64,000 nt of DNA, from contig JAFZNE010000092.1 in NCBI GenBank assembly GCA_017553035.1, positions 1 to 64,000 of the forward strand, given 5' to 3'. The notes under the pieces were generated by a model, which did not search any database, had not been told where the DNA came from, and saw only the letters and a program-made list of their open reading frames with translations. The position numbers and the translations under genes were made by a program. Shown here piece by piece: positions 33,526 to 42,095 of this stretch. Position 1 is the stretch's first letter, and each line of letters starts with the position of its first letter. This DNA comes from Lachnospiraceae bacterium. Lineage in GTDB: Bacteria; Bacillota; Clostridia; Lachnospirales; Lachnospiraceae.

Positions 33526-33554
33526 GTCTATGTCTTAAGCAAGGCACGAAATAC

Positions 33555-33583
33555 ATTATATTGTCTGTTTATATTTTTGTCAA
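33555..33583 (-). promoter_or_regulatory. Consensus promoter of the tRNA-Val/tRNA-Met unit
   Basis: Minus strand: -35 TTGACA (33578-33583), a 17-bp spacer and -10 TATAAT (33555-33560), a perfect SigA consensus as expected for stable RNA genes. Confidence 0.9.
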
Positions 33584-33598
33584 GAAGTTTTTTATGTG

Positions 33599-33627
33599 TT
33601 GTATCATCAGAGTTCTTTTGTTATACT
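33599..33627 (+). promoter_or_regulatory. Promoter upstream of the truncated-looking sensor gene
   Basis: -35 TTGTAT (33599-33604), a 17-bp spacer and -10 TATACT (33622-33627), divergent from the tRNA promoter. It leaves ~115 nt of untranslated or remnant sequence before the ATG at 33750. Confidence 0.5.
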
Positions 33628-33749
33628 CATAAATGAGGATCGCCGTATGTATCCGGTCTCGCCGAACAGTTTAATTACCTGGAATCCGGTATCGGAAAGC
33701 GAGTTTTATAACCGGCATCCGATGTTGATAAGCGAGGTTGGTAAGAACA

Positions 33750-34925
33750 ATGGCAGGTACTGTCAGATATTGGGTCGAGCAGATGAATGAATATCCTCTC
33801 CGTTACCGTGAAAATGGAGAGGTAACCGGTCTGTACCCTGAATTACTGCGCCTTCTGCAAGATGAAACCGTCTATGGATGCGAACTTGAACAGGTTTCTG
33901 TCAAGGACGGCATTGAAATATCCGCCGCCGATGCCCTTGACATGCTTACGACCGGCGAACTCGACCTCGTTCTCGGTCTTCCCGAAGGCCTCGACGGTGA
34001 TCTTATCAGTTTTCCCGTTTATAACAATGCCCTGACTGCCATAGTCAAGAAAAACTCCCTGACCAGCGGTCCCGTTGAGAACGGTTACTGGGGCATTGAC
34101 TCTGCTCTTATCGAGATCACGGAAGGCACCGCCCTTGAAGATCATGTTCTTGATTTTAACGGCAACTCTTCTCTGTTCGATGCCCTGAATTCGCATTCGG
34201 TGTCAGGGATCCTTGTAAAACGCAGTCTTCTCGATGATTATACCCATCTGGAAACAGGTTCTGATTTTTATGAATTTAACGGGATCAAACTTCCCTATAC
34301 CGACAGTATCTATATTAGCAAAAATGCCGTCGGCTCGCAGCTTTACACCGCAGTCGCAGGCATTTCTGAACAGCTGAAAGATAAATACGCTTCATTTTCG
34401 ATCTATGACGCCTCCACCGTTACAGGTATCAGCGAGACCGATGCGCTCGCCTCTTATTACAACAAGCTTAACGACGCCTACTCTTCAGGCAGCATAACAA
34501 GCGTTCTTGCATATGTCGGGATAACTGCGGCAGTGATATTCGCTGCTTTATCGGCATGGCTGTATTCCCGTTACAAACGTAACCGCGATCTCAATGACTC
34601 CCGTCTGCGCACTTTACTGGATGCCGAGCCGGAAAAAGAAATGTTTGAGATCGATCTTACCGCCAAGACCATCCGTGCATTCAAGGATTTTGCCCTTTTC
34701 GGTGTTAACCCCGGCAGCATACCCAATCCCATCAAACTCGACAAACTCGGCAATATCATGGGATATGACTTCGCTTCTCATTTCAGCAAGGTCAGCCTTG
34801 TCGGAAATACGATATACAAAAACCGTTTCATCCTGCATGCCGGCGGTAAGAAGCTCTATATCGCCGAAAATGGCAGGAGAAACGGTCATATCCTTACTGT
34901 AACGATGACGCTTATCAACAGCTGA
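33750..34925 (+). CDS. Substrate-binding-domain membrane protein, probably N-terminally truncated
   Basis: A 391-residue protein. Residues ~1-235 resemble the bacterial solute-binding (SBP_bac_3) fold (ENGEVTGLYPELLRLL near 20-35). One membrane helix follows (VLAYVGITAAVIFAALSAWL, ~249-268), then ~115 cytoplasmic residues of unknown type. Full-length relatives start with a signal peptide or membrane helix and often end in a GGDEF, kinase or PAS domain; both ends look shortened. GAGG 12 nt before the ATG at 33750 is the best start. A short open frame upstream (33596-33790) is in another phase. It may be a remnant of a larger sensor protein. Confidence 0.5.
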   Translation: MAGTVRYWVEQMNEYPLRYRENGEVTGLYPELLRLLQDETVYGCELEQVSVKDGIEISAADALDMLTTGELDLVLGLPEGLDGDLISFPVYNNALTAIVKKNSLTSGPVENGYWGIDSALIEITEGTALEDHVLDFNGNSSLFDALNSHSVSGILVKRSLLDDYTHLETGSDFYEFNGIKLPYTDSIYISKNAVGSQLYTAVAGISEQLKDKYASFSIYDASTVTGISETDALASYYNKLNDAYSSGSITSVLAYVGITAAVIFAALSAWLYSRYKRNRDLNDSRLRTLLDAEPEKEMFEIDLTAKTIRAFKDFALFGVNPGSIPNPIKLDKLGNIMGYDFASHFSKVSLVGNTIYKNRFILHAGGKKLYIAENGRRNGHILTVTMTLINS

Positions 34926-34930
34926 AGTAA

Positions 34931-34970
34931 CTACGGAAGCGCCGGATCATCGTTTCCTTAGCTGCCTCCG
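34931..34970. repeat. Diverged copy of the 9.8-kb palindromic repeat
   Basis: It begins CTACGGAAGCGCCGGATCAT and ends CTTAGCTGCCTCCG, matching the units at 9759-9801 and 9885-9925 with several changes and a 4-bp deletion. It fills the 59-bp gap between the truncated-looking sensor gene and the ddh stop codon. Confidence 0.65.
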
Positions 34971-34984
34971 CGAGATTCCGGCTC

Positions 34985-35968
34985 TTACAGCAGATGAGCC
35001 CTCAATTCAGCCGGATCGGCTGCCGCAAGAAGTACCGGAGGTATATCAAATACTGTTCTTGCGCCGCTTTCGCCCTTCTGATTCAGGCGATAAGCCGCTC
35101 TTGCAAATGCAACCAGAACCTGGGTCGTAAATTCCGGATTGGAGTCCAGCTTCAGTGAAAATTCGATGGTATGCGAATTCTCATTATCCCAGCCGGTCCT
35201 GCCGGTACGGATCACGCTGCCTCCGTGCGGAAGCCCGTTGTGGTTGGCTTTCAGTTCTTCTTCGCTTATAAAATATACCGTAGTATCATAATCCGCGAAA
35301 TAGTTGGGCATTGTCTTTATTTCATTTTCTATACGTGCCAGATCTGCGCCTTCCTCAGCAACAACATAGCACTCCCTTGTATGCTTCTGTCTTGTTGTCA
35401 GTTCGGGATTCTTGCCTGCCCTTACAGCCTCAACAGCCTCAGGAACAGGAACTGTGTACTGACGTGCATCCTTTACGCCTTCGATCCTGCGGATCGCGTC
35501 CGAATGGCCCTGGCTCACACCTCTTCCCCAGAAAGTATAGTCGGCGCCGTCTGTCAGGATCACATTGGAATACAGACGTGCGAGAGAGAACATTCCCGGA
35601 TCCCAGCCAACAGAAATGATACCGATGTGGCCGCTTTCTTTTCCGGCCTTGTCAACATTTTCAAAATGCTCCGGAACCCTGGCATGAGTATCGAAACTGT
35701 CTACAACATTGTAATACTTCACGGCATCGGGAGTCTGTTTCGGCAGATCTGTCGCGCTTCCGCCGCACAGGATCAATACATCGATCTCGTCTTTGTGCTG
35801 TTCAAGAGTGTCGGCACTGTAGATATTAGCTCCCTCGGTACGGATCTTCAGGCTCGCCGGATCCCTGCGGGTAAATACCGCTACGAGTTTCGTGTCCGGG
35901 TTGTGTCTGATGGCGCATTCAACGCCCTTTCCGAGATTACCGTAACCTAAGATTCCAATCCTTATCAT
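34985..35968 (-). CDS. ddh: meso-Diaminopimelate D-dehydrogenase
   Basis: A 327-residue NADP-dependent enzyme making meso-diaminopimelate from tetrahydrodipicolinate in one step, for lysine and peptidoglycan. The N-terminal Rossmann motif is GYGNLGKG (~8-15). Family stretches follow: VDSFDTH (~88-94), SVGWDPGMFSL (~115-125) and WGRGVSQGHSDAIRRI (~143-158), with a C-terminal RAAYRLNQKGESGA (~295-308). Length is normal. The start at 35968 has CGGAGG 9 nt upstream. It lies 64 bp after sdaA. Confidence 0.95.
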   Translation of the reverse strand: MIRIGILGYGNLGKGVECAIRHNPDTKLVAVFTRRDPASLKIRTEGANIYSADTLEQHKDEIDVLILCGGSATDLPKQTPDAVKYYNVVDSFDTHARVPEHFENVDKAGKESGHIGIISVGWDPGMFSLARLYSNVILTDGADYTFWGRGVSQGHSDAIRRIEGVKDARQYTVPVPEAVEAVRAGKNPELTTRQKHTRECYVVAEEGADLARIENEIKTMPNYFADYDTTVYFISEEELKANHNGLPHGGSVIRTGRTGWDNENSHTIEFSLKLDSNPEFTTQVLVAFARAAYRLNQKGESGARTVFDIPPVLLAAADPAELRAHLL

Positions 35969-36032
35969 TTCTTTTTCCTCCGTATTTTCATTATATCTAA
36001 TTTTAATGATATCAGGTGAAATGTATCCCGGC

Positions 36033-37256
36033 TCAATGCACCGTCTTGCTGTCAGTCTTAAAATACTCCGCCGCAAGTCCGCTCTCCGCGGTTTCGCGGT
36101 ATCCCCTCGGAATATCCTTACCGGTTCTGTACATCGTTTCGATCACCATGTCGAGTGAGATCTTACGGGAGCTTGTCAGGAAATTGGCAAGTCTCACCGC
36201 GTTGATCGCACGCATTGCCGCGACCGCGTTTCGTTCAATACACGGAATCTGCACCAATCCCGCGATCGGATCACAGGTAAGTCCCAGATGATGCTCCATT
36301 GCAACTTCCGCCGAATACTCGATCATGTCGAGATCCATCTCGTAAGTTTCCGCTGCTGCCGCAGCCGCCATGGAACAGGCTGTACCGATCTCCGCCTGAC
36401 ATCCGCATTCGGCGCCGCTGATCGATGCATTCTGTTTGATAAGGTCTCCGACAATTCCTCCGGCTGCAAGTCCGCGCAGTATTTCCTTGTCACTGAAATC
36501 CCTTCTCTCCTGAAGATACCTCATTACCGCCGGAACAACCCCGCATGAACCGCAGGTCGGTGCGGTAACGATCTCTCCGAGGCTGGCATTCTGCTCGCTC
36601 ACAGCAAATGCATATGCACATACGACCCTGTTCTCCCTGGTTGCGGCCGATTCGTCCATATGTTTCTTGCTGTACAGGATCTTCGCTTTACGCTGCAGAT
36701 GCAGTCCGCCTTCAAGCTCTCCCTCAGCCTTCAGTCCGTCCATTATGGACTTTTTCATCGTGAACCAGACCTCTTCGAGATAATCCCAGATCTCCGGCCC
36801 CTCAAATTCCTCAACGTACTGCCATAATCTGATATCTTTTGCCGTACAATAATCGCGGATCTCGCTGAAACTGTTGTGCGGATAGATCTCGGGCGGTTTG
36901 ATGTCTGCCTTTCCGTCCACTACGATCTTGCCGCCCCCGACACTGTAAACGCGCCAGAAGCCTTCCTGATGTCCATCCGCATCATAAGCGTACAGTTCCA
37001 TGGTATTGGCATGAGCCAGACCTCTGATGGTAGGATTCCAGGCTATTTCCAGCTTTCTCTCCCCGAAAGTCCTCTCGATGATAACATCAGTCATATGGCC
37101 CTTACCTGTTTTGGCTAGCGACCCAAACAGGATCACCTTATAATGATCCGAATTCGGATACTCTTCAAGAAACAGTTTTGATGCCTTCTCCGGTCCCATA
37201 GTGTGGGAACTCGACGGTCCCCTTCCGATCTTATACAGTTCTCTGAGTGATTCCAT
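36033..37256 (-). CDS. sdaA: L-serine ammonia-lyase (iron-sulfur-dependent, single chain)
   Basis: A 407-residue enzyme converting L-serine to pyruvate and ammonia. The N-terminal half is the beta-domain (SSSHTMGPEKA at ~15-25). The C-terminal alpha half carries the [4Fe-4S] ligand candidates in APTCGSCGVVP, ECGCQAEIGTACSMAAAA and LTCDPIAGLVQIPC. Alpha and beta parts are fused as in E. coli SdaA; many Firmicutes split them in two genes. The start at 37256 has AGGAGG upstream. Confidence 0.93.
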   Translation of the reverse strand: MESLRELYKIGRGPSSSHTMGPEKASKLFLEEYPNSDHYKVILFGSLAKTGKGHMTDVIIERTFGERKLEIAWNPTIRGLAHANTMELYAYDADGHQEGFWRVYSVGGGKIVVDGKADIKPPEIYPHNSFSEIRDYCTAKDIRLWQYVEEFEGPEIWDYLEEVWFTMKKSIMDGLKAEGELEGGLHLQRKAKILYSKKHMDESAATRENRVVCAYAFAVSEQNASLGEIVTAPTCGSCGVVPAVMRYLQERRDFSDKEILRGLAAGGIVGDLIKQNASISGAECGCQAEIGTACSMAAAAAAETYEMDLDMIEYSAEVAMEHHLGLTCDPIAGLVQIPCIERNAVAAMRAINAVRLANFLTSSRKISLDMVIETMYRTGKDIPRGYRETAESGLAAEYFKTDSKTVH

Positions 37257-37334
37257 GACTGCAATCCTCCTGTATTGTAAACCCGTAGATTTCATCCGGT
37301 TCGGACCGCTTCGTAACCCTAACCGGATGGTGTT

Positions 37335-37847
37335 TCACCTCGTCGTGCTCCCGAACCCCGAAACGCGCTGTTCCGTTACTTCTTCCTCGTCGGCAGTTCC
37401 GAAAGGAACGAACACCCCTTGCATGAAGGCCTGCCCCGCCTTTATAGTAAGTATTTTGCCTTCACGTCCGTCATTGGTCATCTTCGCCATGATATGGCCT
37501 TCATTCTTCGGATTCCCATAATAATCCTGATCTATCACCCCAACCGAATTATCCAGCTGAAATCTGTATTTGAAGCCGAGTCCGCTCCTCGGGAACAGCA
37601 GCAGTACCCAGCCCGCGTCCATCTTAGTCTTGATCCCCGTAGGTATCAGGATACTCTTGCCGGCTTCAAGTTCAATATCAAAAGGGGAATAGAAGTCATA
37701 CCCCGCCGAACCCGCGGTTGCGCGTTTCGGGATCATAACACGCCCGAACGCCTCCTGTATGGTGTTGTCATCTATATCGAGAGCATTGACTGCATCCGCG
37801 GTAAACTGCTCCCGGCTTACGATCTCAAATTTCGCGATATTATTCAT
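37335..37847 (-). CDS. dut: dUTP diphosphatase-like protein
   Basis: A 170-residue trimeric-type dUTPase that turns dUTP into dUMP and PPi. The five motifs appear in order: AGYDFYSP (~48-55), PRSGLGFKY (~86-94), GVIDQDYYGN (~103-112), GQAFMQGVF (~140-148) and the C-terminal FGSTTR (Arg/Gly-poor variant of GFGSTG). There is an N-terminal extension of ~35 residues before motif 1. It is followed 78 bp later by sdaA and preceded 6 bp away by the lipid kinase gene. Confidence 0.88.
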   Translation of the reverse strand: MNNIAKFEIVSREQFTADAVNALDIDDNTIQEAFGRVMIPKRATAGSAGYDFYSPFDIELEAGKSILIPTGIKTKMDAGWVLLLFPRSGLGFKYRFQLDNSVGVIDQDYYGNPKNEGHIMAKMTNDGREGKILTIKAGQAFMQGVFVPFGTADEEEVTEQRVSGFGSTTR

Positions 37848-37853
37848 AGTCGA

Positions 37854-38786
37854 TTAACCTTTTTTACTTTTCTTCTTCAGGTTCGTACCGGTCTTAATGC
37901 ATATGGCATTGGGCGCAACATTGATACGGCTGGTCTTGTACTTTCCGCCGTATTCTCCGTCAACCGTCCATACCAGCTCCTTCGGTGATTTTAAAACAAC
38001 CGATGATACCTGTCGGAAAATGATATGCGGATCGTTTGTATCCCCGCGCAGCAGCTTTGTGGCTATCGTGCTGAGTTCAGCGATATTGTGCGGTGCCTTG
38101 ATCATCATAAGCTCCATCATACCGTCGTCAAGTCTTACGTCGGCATTGGCAAGAATGTTCATTCCGCCGATAGATATGGAGTTACATATCGCACCAAAGA
38201 CGAATTCACCCTCTTCGTGCAGATCCTCTGCCTCAACCCGGATCTTCTGCTTGAATCCGAGATTTTTGGGAAGATTGGCTGCCGCATTCAAAATATAGGC
38301 AGCATATCCGATGGTATTCTTCAGCTTCTGTCCCGTAGCATAGCTTATTTCCGAAAATGCGCCGAAAGCCGCGGTATAATTGAAGCAGCGTCCGTTAAGA
38401 ATGCCTACATCATAGCAAATACTGCTTTCACCGAGTGCAACGTCGATCGATTTGTCAAATGCCGCGGGTATCCCGAGACTCTTGGAAAAATCATTGGTAC
38501 TGCCTGTAGGGAGATATCCGATGCAGGGCTTTTTATCCATGCCCATTGCGGCATTGACGAGATAATTCAGAGTGCCGTCGCCGCCGATACAGATAACGAG
38601 GTCAGTTTTGCCCTCATACTCTGCGAGGATCTTCTCAGAGGATAAATCTGTTCCGGGAATGATCGGAAAAATAACCGGCTCATAACCGGCAGAAGCTACT
38701 TTTTCAAGAATGAGAAGTATATTCTTCGGACCTTTTTTCTTGCCCGCCGCTTCATTCAGCAGGACCAATGCTTTCTTGCGTTCCAT
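37854..38786 (-). CDS. Diacylglycerol kinase-family lipid kinase (YegS/DgkB-like)
   Basis: A 310-residue ATP-dependent lipid kinase. The glycine-rich GGDGTLNYLVNAAM (~68-81) and GYLPTGSTNDFSKSLGIP (~90-107) are the DAGK catalytic signatures. The C-terminal half has the beta-sandwich pattern (GAICNSISIGGMNILANADVRLDDG). DgkB phosphorylates diacylglycerol from lipoteichoic acid synthesis; substrate here is inferred from family only. GGAGAG precedes the ATG at 38786. Confidence 0.88.
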   Translation of the reverse strand: MERKKALVLLNEAAGKKKGPKNILLILEKVASAGYEPVIFPIIPGTDLSSEKILAEYEGKTDLVICIGGDGTLNYLVNAAMGMDKKPCIGYLPTGSTNDFSKSLGIPAAFDKSIDVALGESSICYDVGILNGRCFNYTAAFGAFSEISYATGQKLKNTIGYAAYILNAAANLPKNLGFKQKIRVEAEDLHEEGEFVFGAICNSISIGGMNILANADVRLDDGMMELMMIKAPHNIAELSTIATKLLRGDTNDPHIIFRQVSSVVLKSPKELVWTVDGEYGGKYKTSRINVAPNAICIKTGTNLKKKSKKG

Positions 38787-38854
38787 AATGATCTCTCCTC
38801 TGCTGTTTATAATACCTTTCGTATATCATAACACAATTTGATATCCATGTCGAG

Positions 38855-38886
38855 AAAAAGAGAACGCCTTTGTTGCGTTCTCTTTT
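38855..38886 (-). terminator. Terminator of the sigma/anti-sigma operon
   Basis: Minus-strand stem AAAAGAGAACGC/GCGTTCTCTTTT (7-nt loop) followed by T-rich sequence, 23 bp after the stop codon at 38910. Confidence 0.8.
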
Positions 38887-38909
38887 CAATCTTCTAATAT
38901 TCATATCCG

Positions 38910-40058
38910 TCAATCCGCATCTTGCCCAAGAAGTTCCGTGATCTCTTCCGCCAGAGCATCTGCGGTATCATTGGTCCCGTCGATCCTGAACAACGTGCCT
39001 GCAGTTTCGGGCGAGAGGTTCTCGTCACCGGTAAAATAGAAGTAATCTTTTCCGATGACCAGATACCCCATCGTATTTATAAGCCTTTCCTGTTCTTCGC
39101 CTTCGCCGGAGTCTGCGATATATTTACCCGCGATCTCGAATGCCCTGATACTGAGTTCTTCCGGAATGTAGAAATAATATAATGCATCCGGCTCTTCTGC
39201 GATATTCTCTTTGGATAACAATCCCGCGATATACATTCTGTCTGTATCCGACAATATCTTGCCTAAGCCGACACTTCCCATATCCAGTTCTGAGCCGTCT
39301 GTCGCCTCGTTATTATCAACATCGTCATCTTCTTCAGGCAGATAAGTTGATAATGTGGGTACAAATGTAGGCGCGATCGTAGGCACAGTACTTTCTTCAG
39401 GCTCATGTGTCGCTATGTTGTCCTGGGTTCCGTAACTGTTCGAGGATGATCTGTCCGAATTCTTCTCGGAAGACATTTCATCTGATGTATCAGTATCAGC
39501 AGCGGTCATATCTATGTCCGCTGCAACCGCATCCGATGCAGCTATAGCTGATGCGGCCATATCACCTGTATTATTGCTCTCCGCTTTCGCTTCTCCGGCG
39601 AATGAATCCGAGAAGAAGCTGAAGTCTCCTGTATCTTTGGAAGCCGAATCGTATTCAACACTGTCCGCAGCGGTCATAGGCGCATCAGATTTGAAAGCCG
39701 CCGAATTTGAAGAACTCTCTTTGACAGCAAATCCGTTCTTGATCATATTGATTCCAAGGATCCCGATAAACAGGGCTGCCGCAATGGGAACTGCGATCTT
39801 GACAAAAGTACCGATCTTCTTTCTGCGTCCTGAAATGTCCACTACAGGAGCGGGAGCCGTTATTTCATCTTTCTTTACTTCTTCAATAGTTGATTCAACT
39901 TTCGTTTCCTCTGCTTTAATCGCGTTTATCCTTGCCATGGTTGCCGCGATCAGATCTTCGCTGACGGTTATGTCGTTCTTTTTGAAGGCTGCATTCAGCG
40001 AGTCTTTCAGATCAAAACCGAGATCATTCTCAAGTTCCATGTTTTCATTATTCTCCAT
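38910..40058 (-). CDS. Candidate anti-sigma factor: single-pass membrane protein
   Basis: A 382-residue protein not recognised by family. A cytoplasmic acidic N-terminus (~1-85) is followed by one membrane helix (VKIAVPIAAALFIGILGINM, ~89-108), a long Ser/Asp/Ala-rich extracytoplasmic stretch (~115-260) and a C-terminal globular part (~270-380). Its ATG lies 2 nt after the sigma-factor stop codon, with GGGAGG inside that gene. The layout (cytoplasmic part, one helix, outer domain, directly behind an ECF sigma gene) is that of transmembrane anti-sigma factors, but no RsgI/zinc-type motif is seen, so the role is inferred. Confidence 0.7.
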   Translation of the reverse strand: MENNENMELENDLGFDLKDSLNAAFKKNDITVSEDLIAATMARINAIKAEETKVESTIEEVKKDEITAPAPVVDISGRRKKIGTFVKIAVPIAAALFIGILGINMIKNGFAVKESSSNSAAFKSDAPMTAADSVEYDSASKDTGDFSFFSDSFAGEAKAESNNTGDMAASAIAASDAVAADIDMTAADTDTSDEMSSEKNSDRSSSNSYGTQDNIATHEPEESTVPTIAPTFVPTLSTYLPEEDDDVDNNEATDGSELDMGSVGLGKILSDTDRMYIAGLLSKENIAEEPDALYYFYIPEELSIRAFEIAGKYIADSGEGEEQERLINTMGYLVIGKDYFYFTGDENLSPETAGTLFRIDGTNDTADALAEEITELLGQDAD

Positions 40059-40060
40059 AT

Positions 40061-40561
40061 CTACAGCCTCCCTTCCAGAATATTTTTTAATTGCTCCTTG
40101 GCACGGTGCAATCGGCTCTTGACCGTGCCTTCGGCCGCTCCGACCGCAGCGGCGGTCTCCTCTATGCTCATTTCGTTGTAGAACACACACATTATTACTT
40201 CCCGGTAATGCTCCGGTAAAGAATTCACTGCTTTGAGGATCTGCTCGTTGCGGTCCTTGTTCTCCACCTCTTCGAAATCATTGTCGGAGACTATCGCATC
40301 CTCTTCGAATTCCATCATCGGGACCACATGTTTCTGATATGCGCTCTTCAGATAATCCTTGCACACATTGACCGTGATCCTGATGAGCCAGGTCTTCACC
40401 GAGCTCTCTCCCCTGAAATTCCCGAGATTCTTATATGCTTTTATAAATGTCTCCTGAAAACAATCCTCGGCGGCCGAGCGGTCATTAACATACGAGTATG
40501 CGGTCCGCAGCACGTCATTGCCATATTCACGCATCAGCGTTTCAATATCGTAATCAGCCAT
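40061..40561 (-). CDS. ECF-type RNA polymerase sigma factor
   Basis: A 166-residue sigma-70-family protein with region 2 (DVLRTAYSYVNDRSAAEDCFQ, ~14-34, and LGNFRGESSVKTWLIRI, ~46-62) and region 4 (LPEHYREVIMCVFYNEMSIEETA, ~113-135, then the helix-turn-helix GAAEGTVKSRLHRAKEQL). It would bring RNA polymerase to stress or envelope promoters. The gene has a matching ECF-type promoter at 40590-40617, suggesting self-activation, and is translationally linked to the membrane protein that follows. Confidence 0.93.
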   Translation of the reverse strand: MADYDIETLMREYGNDVLRTAYSYVNDRSAAEDCFQETFIKAYKNLGNFRGESSVKTWLIRITVNVCKDYLKSAYQKHVVPMMEFEEDAIVSDNDFEEVENKDRNEQILKAVNSLPEHYREVIMCVFYNEMSIEETAAAVGAAEGTVKSRLHRAKEQLKNILEGRL

Positions 40562-40589
40562 AATAGTTGATAACTCCGCTTTTCAAACA

Positions 40590-40617
40590 TTAGACGAATA
40601 AAAATCCAAAAGGTTCC
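40590..40617 (-). promoter_or_regulatory. ECF-type promoter, probably autoregulatory
   Basis: Minus strand: -35 GGAACC (40612-40617), a T-rich 15-bp spacer and -10 CGTCTAA (40590-40596). This is the classic form of ECF promoters (GGAAC/CGTC) and unlike the SigA sites of this window. It lies ~30 bp before the sigma-factor start codon. Confidence 0.75.
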
Positions 40618-40629
40618 AAAAATTTTAAA

Positions 40630-42021
40630 TTAATTTGCTATAAGTTCCTGATATACAGCCGGCATATGCTGTTTGAAAACCGTGAGGTTCATGCCACCGG
40701 TTCCGGCCATATGTTTCAGGAATCCGATCAGCGGATACAGCTCGGGAGGAACCGCGCCTTTTTGAGATAAATTAAATATCTCGGCGACCGTTAGCCCTCC
40801 TGTCTCTCCGTTGTCTATCCCTGTCATCGATGCCGCCAGCGCACGCATCGTATCATAAACGGTAACACCCTCTTCGAATACGGATAGTCCTTCGATCTTA
40901 TGTTTCGTCAGATAATAATCTGTGATCGTCGGGGCAGAAGTAAACAATCCGTTCATATCATTTTCTAGCGTATTTGCCAGTTCCGCATCGGGCTCCAGAT
41001 AAATATCATTGCCGACTCGCTTGTATCCCCAGCCCGCAAGCGGCAGATACGTTACCATATCCGCGGTATTGATCAGATTGAAAATGTTGGTATATTTTTC
41101 CTCCTCAAACTCGCCGCGGATCGTATTCGGTGTAGCAAATGTATAGACAAATATATCCTCTTTTGACCTCAGATCATCAAGCGTCATCCCGAGGAGATTG
41201 GCGCATGCCGCGCCGCGGCTGTGTCCGCAGATAAGCATGACCGCATCGGGATATTCAAGGATCTTCGGGAGGATCTGAACATACACATCCTGCGCTGCCT
41301 GAAGGAAATTCTCTGCGAACACGGCATCATCCAGATGTGAAGAAGCAAAATCAAAATTCGAATACCATTCACCCGAATCAGTTCCCCGGATCGCGATTAC
41401 CAGAAGATCACGTTCCCTGCCGTTAAGTTCGATCTTCTTTGTTGCAAGCGTAAATGCACAGGTGTGGGATGTATCGCTCTTCGGCTTGTCAAAATTGCCC
41501 TGCAGGAGCACCTGAAATCCCGATGAATTAAGGAACTGCGATGTCAGCTGTTTGGTTCCCTGACTGCAAATCGACAATGCCTGTGAAGCAAGCTGTTTGG
41601 AATATTCCGATGAATTCTCCGGAAAAGCGATCTCGCCGATGGGCTTCATATTGTCCAAAGTGAGCGTATACAGGCGCATCAGCTCTGATTGGGCATCGTT
41701 GCCCTGTCCGGGATCACCTGCGTCATTCTTTCCGGAAATATCATTGCCATCGGGGTTGTCCTGAATATTTGCGTTGCCTTGCCCGCCGGTGTTATCAAGA
41801 CTGCCAGAGTTATCCTGTGAATCCGAAGTACTTTGTGTGGTCGAATTATCCTGAACCGCAGACCCCTGTGTCACCTCTGAGCTCGTATCCGAAGCCGGAT
41901 TCCCGCTATCAGACCCGGCATTATCTTTACTTCCTTTGCCGCATCCGGTCATCAGGCACAGAATAAACGCCGTCAGTACAATAGCAGTAAAAATACGTAA
42001 CTTTCCTTTTTTCAATACCAT
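40630..42021 (-). CDS. Lipase class 3 family lipoprotein
   Basis: A 463-residue lipoprotein: signal peptide with lipobox LMTGC (Cys27), a Ser/Thr/Asp/Gly/Gln-rich linker (~30-115), then an alpha/beta-hydrolase domain. The nucleophile elbow is GHSRG (Ser268) within LICGHSRGAACANLLG; the oxyanion side is AIRGTDSGEWYSNF (~210-223). The likely role is an extracytoplasmic esterase or lipase; its substrate is unknown. It ends 69 bp before the sigma-factor start codon but in the same orientation, so it is upstream of, and not controlled by, the ECF promoter. Confidence 0.85.
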   Translation of the reverse strand: MVLKKGKLRIFTAIVLTAFILCLMTGCGKGSKDNAGSDSGNPASDTSSEVTQGSAVQDNSTTQSTSDSQDNSGSLDNTGGQGNANIQDNPDGNDISGKNDAGDPGQGNDAQSELMRLYTLTLDNMKPIGEIAFPENSSEYSKQLASQALSICSQGTKQLTSQFLNSSGFQVLLQGNFDKPKSDTSHTCAFTLATKKIELNGRERDLLVIAIRGTDSGEWYSNFDFASSHLDDAVFAENFLQAAQDVYVQILPKILEYPDAVMLICGHSRGAACANLLGMTLDDLRSKEDIFVYTFATPNTIRGEFEEEKYTNIFNLINTADMVTYLPLAGWGYKRVGNDIYLEPDAELANTLENDMNGLFTSAPTITDYYLTKHKIEGLSVFEEGVTVYDTMRALAASMTGIDNGETGGLTVAEIFNLSQKGAVPPELYPLIGFLKHMAGTGGMNLTVFKQHMPAVYQELIAN

Positions 42022-42095
42022 TTTTTATCCTCGATAATCTCTTTTCGTTTGTTACCTTTTTGCGTGTTATCTTCCGGATTCGTATCCGGATCGGT

